The notes beneath the pieces are model-generated. The model had not been told where the DNA came from. It ran no database searches and worked only from the letters and a program-made list of their open reading frames with translations. The position numbers were made by a program, and so were the translations under genes. From positions 12,815,234-12,879,233 of the forward strand of contig NC_049903.1 in assembly GCF_001411555.2 (NCBI RefSeq): DNA of 64,000 bases. The letters are read 5' to 3'. The stretch comes from Juglans regia (lineage: Eukaryota; Streptophyta; Magnoliopsida; Fagales; Juglandaceae). Below, in pieces: positions 34,679 to 46,440 of the stretch; the stretch's first letter is position 1; every line of letters begins with the position of its first letter.

Positions 34679-37600
34679 ATGGCCAACTCGTCGTTTCTGT
34701 TTCAATTTCCGCATTTGATGAAGGAGAATTATGAGAATTGGTGCATTCGAATGAAGGCTTTGCTTGGATCTCAAGATGCTTGGGAGATTGTAGAGAAAGG
34801 CTATGAGGAGCCTAGAGATGAAGCTTCGCTGAGTCTTAATCAAAACGAGGCTCTACAAAGGTTACGAAAGAAGGATGAACAAGCTCTCATGCTCATCCAT
34901 CAATATTTGGATGAAACAATGTTCGAGAAAGTGGCCAATGCCACTACTTCCAAGCAAGCATGGGAGATCTTACAAAACTGTTAATAAAGTGAAGAAGGTG
35001 CGGCTCCAAATGCTACGAGGTGAGTTCGAAGTCCTTCGTATGCAAGAATTGTTCAAATGAGGAGATATGGAGAAAAGCTGGAGGATGTCCGGGTGGTTGA
35101 GAAGATTCTTCGCTCGTTTCATTCAAAGTTTGATTATATTGTGGTGGCTGTTGAAGAGTCGAAAGACTTGGAGATGATGACGGTTGATCAACTCATGGGA
35201 TCTCTCCAAGCCCATGAATAGAGACTCAAGAAGAAGAAGGAAGAACCTATTGAGCAGGTTCTCGCCACAAAGCTCTCTGTAAAAGAGAAGGAATGAGATC
35301 ATAATAAAAGTTAAAGAGGAAGAGGACAATAAAGAGGAAGAGAACGAGGACGAGGAAGAGGCGGACAAAACAATCAAAATGACAACCATGAAGAGATAGG
35401 TCAATCCGCAAGAGGTCATGCAAGAGGAAATTACTTAAGACAGAATGGTCGACAATATGACAAGTCCAAAATCAAATGCTACAATTGTCAGAAGTATGGC
35501 TACTATGCTTCGGAGTGCTGGAGTTCTCCTAGCAATGCTGAAGAGAAGGCGAATCACATTGAAAATGAGGAAGCGGAGCCCACTTTGCTACTAGCCTACA
35601 AAGGAGAAGAAACTAGCAAATCGAATTTGTGGTATATTAATAATGCTTCAAGGAATCATATGTGCAAAGACAAAAACAAGTTCGTGGAGTTTGACGAATC
35701 AGTGAGCTGGAATGTGACTTTTGGAGATTTGTCAAAAGTTTCCATCAAAGGGAGAGGTACGATTCTAATTTGGTCAGAAATGGGAGCCATCAATTTATGT
35801 CAAATGTTTATTATGGTCCAAGTATGAAAATCAACATTTTGAGTTTGGGGTAACTCTTGGAAAAAGACTATGAGATTGAAATAAAAAATTGTTGTATTTT
35901 TCTAAGAGATGAGAAGAAGAATTTGATTACTAAAGTATCCATGAGAAGCAACAAGATGCTTTTGCTTGATATTCAAATTGATGTGGCTAAGTGCCTCAAA
36001 GCTTGTGTGAAAGATACGTCTTGGCTTTGGCATTTGAGGCTTGGGCATGTGAATTTTAGTGGATTGAAGTTGTTGGCTCAAAAGGAGATGGTGAAAGGTT
36101 TGTCGCCTATTGATCAATCCAATCAACTTTGCGAAGGGTCTCTTGTTGGCAAACAATTCCGGAAGAGCTTTCCAAAAGAATCATTTACAAGAGCAAGTGA
36201 GCTGCTCCAACTTGTTCACACCGATGTTTGTGGACCAATCAAGCCTTCTTCATTTGGTAAAGATCGATACTTCCTCCTCTTTATTGATGACTTTAGTAGA
36301 AAAACATGGGTATATTTTTTGAAAGAAAAATTTGAAGTGTTTGGTGCTTTTAAAAAATTCAAAGCACTTGTTGAAAAACAAAGTGACTATGAGATTAGGT
36401 CTTTGAGATCAGATAGAGGGGGTGAGTTTACATCTAATGAATTTAATGAGTTTTGTGAAGCACATGAGATTCATCGGGCTTTGACAGTTCCGAGATCACC
36501 TTAACAAAACGATTCTCAATATGGCTCGAAGCATGTTGAAAACGAAGATGATGCCTAAAGAGTTTTGGGCAGAAGTGGTTGATTGTGTTGTTTACTTATC
36601 AAACTGTTGTCCTACAAGAAGTGTAGAGTACTCAATTCCCCAAGAAGCATGGAGTGGAAGAAAGCCAAGTGTTTTCCATCTTGGAGTTTTCGAAAGTATT
36701 GGCTATGTGCATGTGCCTGATCAATAAAGATCCAACCTTGATGATAAAAGCAAGAAGCACATCTTCATTGGCTATGATCAAAGATCCAAAAGCTACAAGC
36801 TTTATAATCTAAGCACTAAGAAGATAATGGTTAGTAGAGATGTGAAATTTGACAAAGAAGGTTAGTGGGATTGGAGTAATCAAGAAAATGAAAGACATGA
36901 TTTCTTTCCCTTCCTTGAAGATGAAGATCAAGGAAATGATGTACAAGAACTCATGACACCTCCTCAATCACCAACAATTCCTAGTACTCCTTCATCATCT
37001 TCTTATGAAGGAAGTTCTAGTGAAAGGCAATCCCGAATAAGAAGTCTCTAAGATCTTTATGAGGTAACATAAAATTTAAGTGATGATCTAACTCTTTTTT
37101 GTCCCTTTGCCGATTGTGAACCAATAGGTTTTGAAGAAGCGGTACAAGAGAAAAGGTGGGGAATTTCCATAGATGAGGAGATCAAATCAATCAAGAAGAA
37201 AGATACTTGGGAATTGGCGACTTTACCATAGGGATGAAAACCCACTGGTGTGAAATGGATTTTCAAATTAAAGAAGAATGCAAAGGGAGAAGTAGAAAGA
37301 TTCAAGGAATGATTAGTGGCCAAGGGATATAGCCAACATCTTAGTATTGATTATGGAGAAGTCTTTGCTCCCGTTGCACGATTAGAGACGATCCGAATGA
37401 TTATTTCTCTTGCAACTCAAAAGAAGTGGATGATTCATCATATGGATGTCAAATCAACTTTTTTGAATGGAATCCTTGAGGAAGAAGTTTATGTAGAGCA
37501 ACCTATGGGTTATGTGGTCAAAGAGTAAGAAGATAAAGTGCTGAAGTTAAAGAAAGCCTTATACGGCTTAAAACAAGCTCCAAGGGCATGAAATAGTCGA

Positions 37601-38711
37601 ATTGACAAATATTCTCAAGAGAATGGGTTCACCAAGTGATCGCATGAATATGCTCTCTATGCTAAGGTGTGTGAAAATAGAGATATTTTGCTTGTTTGCA
37701 TATATGTTGATGATTTAATTTTTACTAGAAGCAATTCAAGCAAGTTTGGAGAATTCAAGAAAGCTATGATGAGAGAATTTGAAATGACTGATTTTGGTCT
37801 CATGTATTATTATCTTGCCATTGAGATCAAACAAATGAATGACGTAATTTTTATCTCTCAAGAAGGTTTGCAAGGGAAATTCTGAAAAGATTCAAGATGG
37901 AAGATTTTCAATCCTTGAGCACCCCAGTTGAATGTGGAGTGAAATTGTCCAAGCATGAAGACGAAGAGAAGGTAGACCCCACAATATTCAAGAGTCTTGT
38001 TGGAAGTTTGAGATACTTGACTTGCACAAGACCTGATATACTTTATGGAGTTGGACTTGTTAGCCGATATATGGAGTCACCAAGCATAATGCATTTTAAA
38101 GCGGCTAAGAGGATTCTACGTTATCTAAAAGGTACTATTGATTACGGACTTCTTTATTTATTTACGAATGAATTTAAGCTTGTAGGGTATAGTGATAGTG
38201 ATTGGACCAGAGTCTTGGATGACTGGAAGAGTACTACTGGTTTTATGTTTAATTTGGGAAATACAAAATTACCAGAGTCTTGGATGACTGGAAGAGTACT
38301 ACTGGTTTTATGTTTAATTTGGGAAATACAAAATTTACTTGGAGTTCTAAGAAGCAACCAATTGTGACACTTTCCACATGAGAAGCTGAATATATTGCTG
38401 TGACACCTTGTGTTTGTCATGCAATTTGGCTGAGAAGGTTATTGAAGGAGCTACTCATGCCACAAGAGGAAGCCACAGAGATTTTTGTTGACAACAAGTA
38501 GGCACTTGCAATTGCGAAAAATCTGGTCTTTCATGATAGAAGCAAGCATATTGGCACAAGATTTCATTTTCTTCAAGAATGCATTGTCAAGAATGAAGTA
38601 CAAGTCAAGTTTGTGAAGACCCATAATCAAGTTGCAGATGTTTTTACAAAGCCTCTCAAGTATGATCCTTTTAACAAGTTGCAAATGTTGCTCGGAGTTA
38701 CCAAGACTTAA
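34679..38711 (+). pseudogene. Copia-3 gag-pol polyprotein, second copy (disabled)
   Basis: Layout as in the first copy. Gag starts at 34679 ([21 protein letters not shown]) and frameshifts at about 34983. Integrase (35857-36504) ends early because CAA became TAA in the QQN motif, and a 26-bp deletion removes the following segment up to the VERKNR position. RT: VAKGYSQHLSIDYGEVF (37316), [21 protein letters not shown] followed by a stop, CIYVDDLIFT. RNase H is carried through to the end: EAEYIAVTPCVCH, RSKHIGTRFHFL, NQVADVFTKPL near 38640. It also contains a 65-bp tandem duplication (38207-38336) absent from the first copy. The polyprotein cannot be made. Confidence 0.9.
38207..38336 (+). repeat. 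65-bp perfect tandem duplication in Copia-3 RNase H
   Basis: Two adjacent 65-base units begin CCAGAGTCTTGGATGACTGG. The homologous sequence at about 25523-25587 has only one unit, so this arose in one copy or haplotype. Confidence 0.92.
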
Positions 38712-38724
38712 GTTTAAAGGTGGA

Positions 38725-39045
38725 TCTTGAATAATAAACATAATTAATTAGTAAATAGAGTTGTCTTTTGGTAGATTCATGAACTAGAGTGAAGGTTCAT
38801 CTTGAAAGAACTAATTCATGTATTTGGTGATTTATGTATTTGGGGTATTCATGTACTTGAGTGTTCGTGTACTAGGGAAGTTCATGTATTAGAGTAAATG
38901 ATAGATGAATCTACAAGCCTATAAATACCCATATATGCATTGGCACGAAGCAAGCCACTTGAGAAGTAATTCAATTAGAGAAATTTCAGAAATAGTCTAT
39001 CTTCTCTTCCCTCTAGAATAAAATATTTGTTTTTCTCCTCCAACA
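38725..39045 (+). repeat. Copia-3 3' LTR
   Basis: A 321-bp LTR. The first bases read TCTTGAATAATAAAC instead of TGTTG, so the terminal TG has mutated. It ends CTCCAACA before TTAAG. Confidence 0.9.
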
Positions 39046-39050
39046 TTAAG

Positions 39051-39848
39051 CTGTAACTTGGAACATCTAATAGGGATGAAATGCTTGAACAAAGAATATA
39101 ACCTTGCCATTGTATTGCTTAGGAATAGAAATTTGCTAGGAAATAGACCATAACTTTGTTCGAATTTGTGATATGTGTAGGAACCAAGGGGGAGCTTCTT
39201 GACAGTCGCTTCTATGGAGCTACAATGCTCATACCGAGAATGTTTGTAAACTCATAATGAAATAAGCAGTGTATAATGTTCGTGTTGAGAATGTTTGCAA
39301 ACTCTGATCTTGAACTTTTATATAGCTCGGTATTTATCGAGCTTGCTCGAACTTGGGACGTAACTCATTATGTTTGTATCTGAATGACTGGTGCACTAAT
39401 GTGGAAAACTAGATCTCCATTTCTCTATAGTGAAACCGTGGTGGCAAATGAACTTTGTTGCTTAGTTTGCATGCTCAAGAGCTTGAAAAGTTGGCTCCTA
39501 TGCTCGGCATGTAGATGTGTGCTCAGAGAGGGCTCCTCTCCAATGTCTATGTAAAAGCTACTAGCTCTGTCGGCAAGCAGTAGAAAATATAGCTCGGAAA
39601 TGGCTTTGCTTCACTTCTTGATCAGAATATCTTTGATTTGACTTGTTAGTTGGGAGGGGGCACTCTGGCCATGGTGGTCGGGTAGCTGAACAACTTTTAG
39701 ACAGAAAATGCTAGGAGTGTTGTTGTTGAGTTGTATGTGTTGATGAATAATCTCACATTGTTTGTGGACAAGATCTTGGACATGTTTATAAGGAATGAAA
39801 AATCCTCTCTTGTTAAACCGGTTTTATAAGATGAGTTAGGCCCATGAA
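39051..39848. other. Older repeat flank split by Copia-3
   Basis: No gene seen. GCTCGG-type units (39325, about 39505, about 39590) and A/T-rich spacers resemble the hairpin array on the left of Copia-3. I read it as the other side of the same ancient element. Confidence 0.45.
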
Positions 39849-40265
39849 TTTCTATATGGTATCAAAGCAGGCTAACCTATGACCGATGATGGGCTCCAAC
39901 GACCTACCCATTATGATGGTACATGAAATACTAGCCCACACGTGAGAGGGCGTATTGAGAAGTCTCACACGGTTTAGGAATAAACTCATCATGGTCTTTA
40001 TAAGGAGTCACCTCAGTCCTCCTATTAGGCTTTTTATGGAAAGAAATGAGTGTTTCTATATGGTATTAGAACATGCTAACCTATGACTGATAATGAGCTT
40101 CTGCAACCGACCCACAATGATAGTACCGGAAATACCAGCCCACACATGAGGGGGCTTATTAAGAAGTCCCACTTGGCTTAGGAACAAACTCATCCTGATC
40201 TTTATAAGGAGTTCCCCCACTCCTCTTATTAAGCCTTTTATGGGGAGAAATGAGTGTTTCTATTG
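39849..40265. repeat. Two 204-bp direct tandem repeats
   Basis: Units 39849-40052 and 40053-40256 begin TTTCTATATGGTAT and end AGAAATGAGTG, then a third unit starts and stops. Each contains TGGTATCAAAGCAGGCTAA or its variant, which resembles a tRNA-Met primer site next to a gene-free repeat. A retroelement leader/LTR junction that was tandemly amplified is possible. The units differ at roughly 20% of positions by eye. Confidence 0.7.
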
Positions 40266-40676
40266 TTTGGACAACACCCTTCACACGTAGCTTTTATAGG
40301 TTCAAGTTTGGCATGATGCTTAGTCAACACTGTTGACATACTGACTGTTGCCGTGGGACATGGTAGAAATGTTGTGCTTGCTTTACTAAAATCCATCAAT
40401 GTAAGTTTATCTACCAATATATATAAAACTGTTTGAGAAAAACATGTCTTGAGTTGTGGTTGGGAGTGTAATTGCACATACACATAGGGACTTAATATAA
40501 TTCTCCATAATTCAATAAAATCAGTGGCCTTGTTGGAATGTGTGTCCTAACTATTAGTTTTACGAAGCCATGTGCAGGGATGAACCTACTTGGCAAAATA
40601 CGCTAAGTTATTAGCTTGTAGGGATGAATCGAACTAGCTAGATGTTAGACTCTTAACGCATATGAAGCTAGATATA

Positions 40677-40814
40677 CATTACAAGAAAACTGCTTATTTG
40701 TAGTCAGTTATTTTTTGCGAAAATGATTATTTTCTACAAAAATGAATCTGTTTTCATCACAAATTGTCATTCTTGTCATAAATAATCCCTCACAAATGTT
40801 CATTTTTTTTAGTG
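40677..40814. mobile_element. CACTA-derived MITE
   Basis: A 138-bp element begins CATTACAAGAAAACTGC, a one-base variant of the CACTACAAGAAAA terminus of CACTA (CMC) transposons. It ends TTTTTTTTAGTG, the matching opposite terminus. No clean 3-bp target duplication is visible. There is no coding sequence. Confidence 0.55.
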
Positions 40815-41330
40815 TATATATATAGGATATATCTTTGGTTGGAAGTGGAAGTTTGCTCAGGCCAAAAATCTCGAGAACACTTTTATGTTATCTTCATTTT
40901 TCCGCCCTACTGTATTTCCCCACCCCATCTTAATTTTTCCCTCCTATCTTCAGTTTCAGCCTTAGGACCTTTTTTCCATTCTATTGCATTTTTTTGCCCC
41001 CTTTTCATTTTTCCATTTTATCTTCATTTTCCACCTCAAGACCTTTTTCGGCTCTATAATTTACCTCCAATCACTTATCACAAGTGGCTGATCAAGGAAC
41101 TAGCTAGTGAGCTATATTTTAGGTTGGTGTATGCTGAATGAGCATACTTCCGAGCAACTACTGTTACAGTGCGATCATGGGAAGATCTTGGGAATAAGTG
41201 TAACTAGAAATTCAGTTTTGTCATAGGTTGAAAATATTCTACTATTTTTTGAAAAATCATCCATAAGAGCATAAATCACTGTATACTTTGTGGATAATGT
41301 GTGAGGGAAAAAGTTGCCACTTCTTACTGG
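40815..41330. other. Unassigned sequence between CACTA-type ends
   Basis: About 500 bases. A plus-strand frame of about 100 codons rich in Pro, Phe and Ser is present, but it has no recognisable domain and probably reflects a pyrimidine-rich tract. Nothing else is seen. Confidence 0.4.
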
Positions 41331-41710
41331 CACTACAACAGAAACTACAATTTCCCATGAACGAGTTTTGTGGCAAAAAGCGGACTTTTTGTGAGAAAAA
41401 TCATATTCCCACAAAATTTTGTTGTGGGAAGCTCGTAGGATAAAACTCTTTGGAAAAAGTATTATAGCCCACGAAAGGTTTAAATCGTTACCAATACTTA
41501 TCTTCTCCCACGACACTTCTTGCGGCAAGAGCCAATGAAGTTCGTCGCAAAAGCACGTCCATTTTCGTTTAAGCTCGTGGGAATAGGAGCAATTACCGCG
41601 AGAGGTGTTGGTGGGTATTAGTATTACCCACTAGAACATTTGGTGGAAAAAGCTTCTTCCGGCAAAAAAAAAGTATTTGCTGCGAGTTGTTTTCGTGGGA
41701 AATGCTAAAA
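41331..41710. mobile_element. CACTA transposon terminus
   Basis: The sequence begins CACTACAACAGAAACTACAA, matching the CACTA terminal inverted repeat. It is followed by subterminal repeats built from TTTGTGGCAAAAAG, CCCACAAAAT and TCGTGGGAA motifs in both orientations out to about 41700. I cannot locate the opposite terminus, so this may be a truncated end. Confidence 0.55.
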
Positions 41711-43229
41711 GAATTCAGAAAAAAAAAAAAAAAAATTGTGAAAGCAAAAAATGATCCTAAAAAATTGTCTAACATATGCTAAAAAATTATATACAAACCT
41801 TGGAGATTAAAATTGACACCAATACCAATTTCAAAAAAAGAACTAAAATTAGAAAAACTCCTAATAAAAACCCAATAACAATAAAGAGTTAGTGCTTCGG
41901 CATTAATAAGAACAGTCACGTGGGAAAAGAACTATTTCAGATTTCTATTTCTAGAACTATTTACCTCAGTTCTTCCATCACGAAAACAACCACAAGTGGA
42001 AAACCAAAAATCACAACAAAATCACAAATCAAAATAGAGAAAGAACTTGATATGAGGAAAATAGAAAACTCACAATGCATGCAGGTTCTTCTTGCTTTTT
42101 CAGAATTTTTTTTTAAAAAAAAGCAAGTAAATGATACTGAGACAAAAATACTCAAAAGAAATAGTCTAATACCATAAAAAAAAAAAAAGAACTTTTGGTA
42201 CTTTCGCCCTTTCAGGTTTTGGATGATCACTGCCATTTAGAATGAAGAAATATCAGTACTCTACCAAAACTTGTTTAATAATAGAAAACATTTTATATTC
42301 TAAAGATTGAGTACGTAATTTGTCACAATAGAAGAACATAATATGAAAGCAAGGATTTCTTGCATGTCTAAATGCAGCCAAACAAACACAACTTTCAAGT
42401 TGTATATGATAAATAAAATTAACACTAGCACTTTCCTTCTATCAACTTATAAGTTCCTTCGCCTAGCCACATTCCTGTCACAACAGCATCTCCAACCAGT
42501 TAAATTCCAATCAAGTCAAGACTTAATACTGACCATGGTTTCCCAGTGGGTGTCCAAACAGACATTGAAATGTTTCAAATTTCTTAAGCTGAAATTTATA
42601 TGGTACCACTTGACCCATGTTTCTCTTCAATCTAAAAATTTCATGACATAATTCTTAAAACCAACAGAAGCAATTAGTTATAAAAAACCAATACTAATAT
42701 AACCCAATTTTTCTCATATTTAAAAATTATATTGGTTATGTAATGTGCAGTTTTTTTTCATGTCTTTATTGATAATTTTTAATTTTAGGATGGGACTTTA
42801 ATTAAAATTTTATACAATCTGGATTGTAGCTTTTATTGGTCACTTACCCTCTTTGGGTTTACAGAACTTTTTACTAATGAGTTTAGATTATATGGGAGTA
42901 ATGAAATAATTGAACGTACGGTACTAAAGTTTAGTTATTTTTGTTTTAGTGTAAATGATGGGAGAATTGTTCTTGATGTTGGGCAGCATTTTATAACTAT
43001 AGTACGAATTTGTAGTTACTACTTATTTAGAGTTTACAGGAAATTTAGAATAGGACTATTGGTTGTGTGATGAGCAGAATGATATTTTGTTCATATTAAA
43101 TGCTGGTGATCATAAGAATGAAATATTTAACATAAGTTCTTAAGACCATTTAAACACTTTTAAGAATTTTCCTCTATTCTTTGTTGCGTGTTTGTTTTAT
43201 GCCATGGGTTAGGGGCATCACAGATCCAC
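41711..43229. other. Unassigned AT-rich region
   Basis: About 1.5 kb with poly-A runs (41720-41735, 42177-42189) and no recognisable coding sequence. The part after about 42700 could be the 5' region of the Helitron that begins to be recognisable at 43230, but I see no Helitron terminus. Confidence 0.4.
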
Positions 43230-43339
43230 TCGTTTTAGGCAAATATTACAAATCTTACCAGCTCAGGCGGATTTTCTGCCATCTATGCCATGTTGTAGAT
43301 ATTGTAGAGTAAAGAGATTTTATTATGAAATAAACGGTT

Positions 43340-44080
43340 GCAGGTGATTTGGCGGCATCTGGTCCATTATCTTCACATGATGAACAAATCCTACGCAACC
43401 TGGGTGTGCCTCAGCCAGCAAAATTGTTCCATTGACATCATTTGGTTGCTTGGACGAGACCTCCTACTAGCTGGATGAAATTAAACTGTGATGGGAGTTG
43501 CTGTGGAAATTCGGGGAGCAGCGGAGTTGGGGGAGTGATAAGGGATAATTTTGGCATGGTCCAAGGGGCCTTCTTCACTCATTAAGAGCCATTCGAGAAT
43601 GTGTGGTTTTGTGTAAACAGCTTAATATCTTTAATGTGGTCATTGAGAGTGATTCTAAATTGGTGGTGGACTGGCTCATTCAGGGTCGTTGTTCAATTTG
43701 GTACTTGTGAAATTTTTGGGATGATTTACTTAATGAGCTTTACGGGGTTAATTATATGGTGGGTCATCAATTTCATGAAAGAAACCAAGCGACGGATTTT
43801 CTTGCAAGAGAAGGTGAGGAAGGGAGGTCCATTTGTTATGTAGGTGATCATAATTTGCCAAGAGGGGAATTGTTTGGATTGATAAGACGAGACTGCAAAG
43901 TTTTCGACCATAGTTATTTAGTTTCCTATTATTGGTTGGTTTATTGATTTAGGCTATTTGGTTTATTGGTTGGTTTTGTAATGTTCATATTCCTCTGCCT
44001 TAAGCGAGGGCTTTTAATAAATTGAGGGGATATTTCCCTGTTTAAAAAAATAAAAATAAATAAATAAATAAATTCATGAA
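43340..44080 (+). mobile_element. 5'-truncated LINE (RNase H tail) inside the Helitron
   Basis: A non-LTR retrotransposon fragment carrying only the C-terminal RNase H-like domain (MKLNCDGSCCGNSGSSGVGG, VIESDSKLVVDWL, ERNQATDFLAREG) and ending in an A-rich tail (about 44042-44075). The flanks are an imperfect 15-bp target duplication, ATGAAATAAACGGTT (43325-43339) and ATGAAATGAACGGTT (44081-44095). The insertion splits the Helitron zinc-finger region. The RNase H frame itself has a stop and frame changes. Confidence 0.85.
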
Positions 44081-45735
44081 ATGAAATGAACGGTTCTTGT
44101 TGTACTAATAGAACAATTTCTTTAGTTACAAATGATGTTCCTGACCAACTTTAACATCTGTTCACTTCCAACACAGCTGACATATTGGTGACTTGTCAAA
44201 CTTGAAAAATCAAAAGATCAATATAAGATCAAATCCTGGTTTAGATCAATGTGTATTTAATTTCCCTACATCATCATAAGTTGCAGTAATTTGGGTTGAA
44301 AATGATGATTTAGATAAGTTGACAGGAAGAGACACTGTTGTTTCTAGTCATATAGTTCAATATTATTTTAACTGCTATGATCCACTTCAATATCCATTGT
44401 TGTTTCCTTTTGGTAATACTGGTTGGCACCAATGCATACAAAGGATAAACAAATGAACCACATTAGTAAATAATGAAACAACTCGATTAGTTAATCATCA
44501 ACAATCAATGTCAGTAGACGAATTGCTCAAAAAAGAACAACGAGGTTAGAATAATTTTTCCATATGACATTTTATGCTCAGGTGTTAAATGTACAATTTT
44601 GTAATATTTTTTCGTTCATTTTTTGTAGTACTAAACAAAAAAAGAAAATATCCAATTGTTTCATACCGTGGATATTATTGTTACAAGTTACAAATCAGAA
44701 AATGTTAGATCTATTCTATTATCGCTTGGTTGTTTGTTGCAACAATTTGTAATTCATATGTATGTTAAGATTGCGAGATCAAAGTTGGATTATTTCCATT
44801 CTAAGCAATAATAGATTTGATCAGAGATATATCAAGGCATTGTTGATAGCATTTCACTTGGAGAAACTAATAGTTTAAAAATTGGGAAACGTATTATTCT
44901 GCCTTCATTTTTTATTGGGGGTGTAAGAGATAAGTGAAAAAGATAGCATTTCACTTGGCAAACCATACATTTTCTTAACAATGACATGTAACCCAAATTG
45001 AAAAGAACTTTAAAATGAATTGGGACCACAAGAAGAGACAAAAAGTCGTCTTGATTTAGTTGCATGGATTTTCTGAGCAAAATTAGAGCAGTTAAAGGAT
45101 CAGTTTCAAATGGCAAATATTTGGTAAACTTTTAGCATATGTCTATGTAATTGAACATCAGAAAGAGGGCTTCTACATGCACTTTTTTTATTATATTACA
45201 AAGAGATTGAAAACTCTATGCTTCAAAATCTTTTGAAGAGATTATATTAGCGAAAATACCTAATAAAAATAAGAATTGACATCTATATAATGTTGTTGTG
45301 AAACATATGATGCAGGGTCCCTGTGGAATCTTAAATTTGACAAATGTATGCATGAAGAAAAATGGTAGCTGCAAAACTCATTATCCAAAAAACTTTACGT
45401 CAAATATAACTGTTGGCAATGATTGTTTCCCACAATTTGGATATTCGTTAGGTTGTTCTATATAATCTTTATTTGATTGTAATATTTGATTGCCATATCA
45501 ATGTAGAAATCTGTTCTACAATCAAAGCAGCCAAATTGCTCTATAAATACATCTACAAAGATCATGACCATTTTACTTTCATCTGGATTTCTAAACAAGA
45601 CACTCAAAAAATCAATGAAATTGAACAATTTCAGTCAGCTCGATGGATAGCGTTAATGCATAAATTTGCACAACAGACCGGAATGGAAAAAATAATCATC
45701 CCCAGCCCACGATGATGATTCGGGCTTCGATACCA

Positions 45736-46171
45736 TGTTCTTCGCTTTCATCCATAAAATACGTAATAAATAAGCAAATAAAAATAAATATAGAGAGACA
45801 CAATGATTTACGTGGTTTGGCATAATGCCTATGTCCACGGGTTGTTTGGGGGCTAAATCCACTATGAGAAGTGATTTTACAATCTCTCATAACCTCACAC
45901 ATCTTACAATACAATGGATAAATTTAAGGGAGATCCTTTGGAGTCTCTATATAGTTATTTTGTGTAAAGAGCTTGTCGAAAGTTCATCCGTTTTGTGGGG
46001 GATCTTCTCATATATGTATAGATGTCTATTTTTTTGGAGTGATTGCCTTGTGAAGCCTTTTCCTTTTAGGGGTCTAAGTCCACTTGTCCTATCTCTTCTT
46101 GGCTTTATCTCCTAATTTTATTTTCAACCTTATTTCATGCCTAAATATAGGCTGCCGATTTGACTCCTACA
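45736..46171 (-). repeat. LTR of a small or truncated retroelement within the Helitron
   Basis: Read on the minus strand, a 436-bp LTR starts TGTAGGAGTCAAATC and ends GAAGAACA. It is immediately followed by a primer site, TGGTATCGAAGCC (45723-45735). Only a few dozen internal bases are left before Helitron sequence resumes, so the body and the other LTR are missing. It contains the motif TTTACGTGGTTTG...CCTATGTCCACG (45807-45840), shared with 57213-57247. Confidence 0.65.
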
Positions 46172-46336
46172 GATGCCCGCGATTCTTAACGGCAATTTGC
46201 TGGACAAGAAGGCCCTGAAAATCTTCTAGTTAATAATCTGCAGAATAAATTTTGAACATTGATCCTTGGTTTCCCGTTCAGTCCTTAGTTTTCTGTTTGT
46301 TTTGTGATAAGCGGTGAAGAGCTCAGCTTGGAGAGA

Positions 46337-46440
46337 TAGGCGGGAGATGTACTTGACCGCATTAGGTGCGAGTATGGAACTCTGCTTTGGTGGGAGGTGT
46401 ACTCGACCGCATTAGGTGTGATCATAGAGCTTGATTTTAA
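46337..46440. repeat. Two 52-bp tandem units
   Basis: The unit GGGAGATGTACTTGACCGC, followed by ATTAGGTGCGA..., is repeated with a few changes, starting near 46339 and 46391. It lies in unassigned sequence (46172-46480) between the LTR and the resumed Helitron frame. That sequence is not Helitron coding and has no other recognisable content. Confidence 0.6.

Larger units (their letters stand above)
34324..39045 (+). mobile_element. Ty1/Copia element Copia-3, complete copy
   Basis: A 4722-bp element with perfect 5-bp target duplication TTAAG (34319-34323 and 39046-39050). Order: 5' LTR, primer site TGGTATCAGAGC about three bases after the LTR, gag, PR, IN, RT, RH, purine tract AAAGGTGGA, 3' LTR. 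Every coding domain is decayed. It inserted into the GCTCGG-repeat sequence, whose other half continues at 39051. Confidence 0.94.

Noticed and set aside
12989..38357. A genuine recent segmental tandem duplication
   Set aside because: Possible in principle, but both breakpoints falling exactly on the N-gap edges is much better explained by unmerged overlapping contigs.
40812..41141. 109-codon plus-strand frame rich in Phe, Pro and Ser
   Set aside because: Pyrimidine-rich composition, no domain, between two CACTA-type ends; not supported as a gene.
41971..42236. Possible gene around 41920-42240 on either strand
   Set aside because: The frames depend on A/T runs and have no recognisable motif or splice signals.
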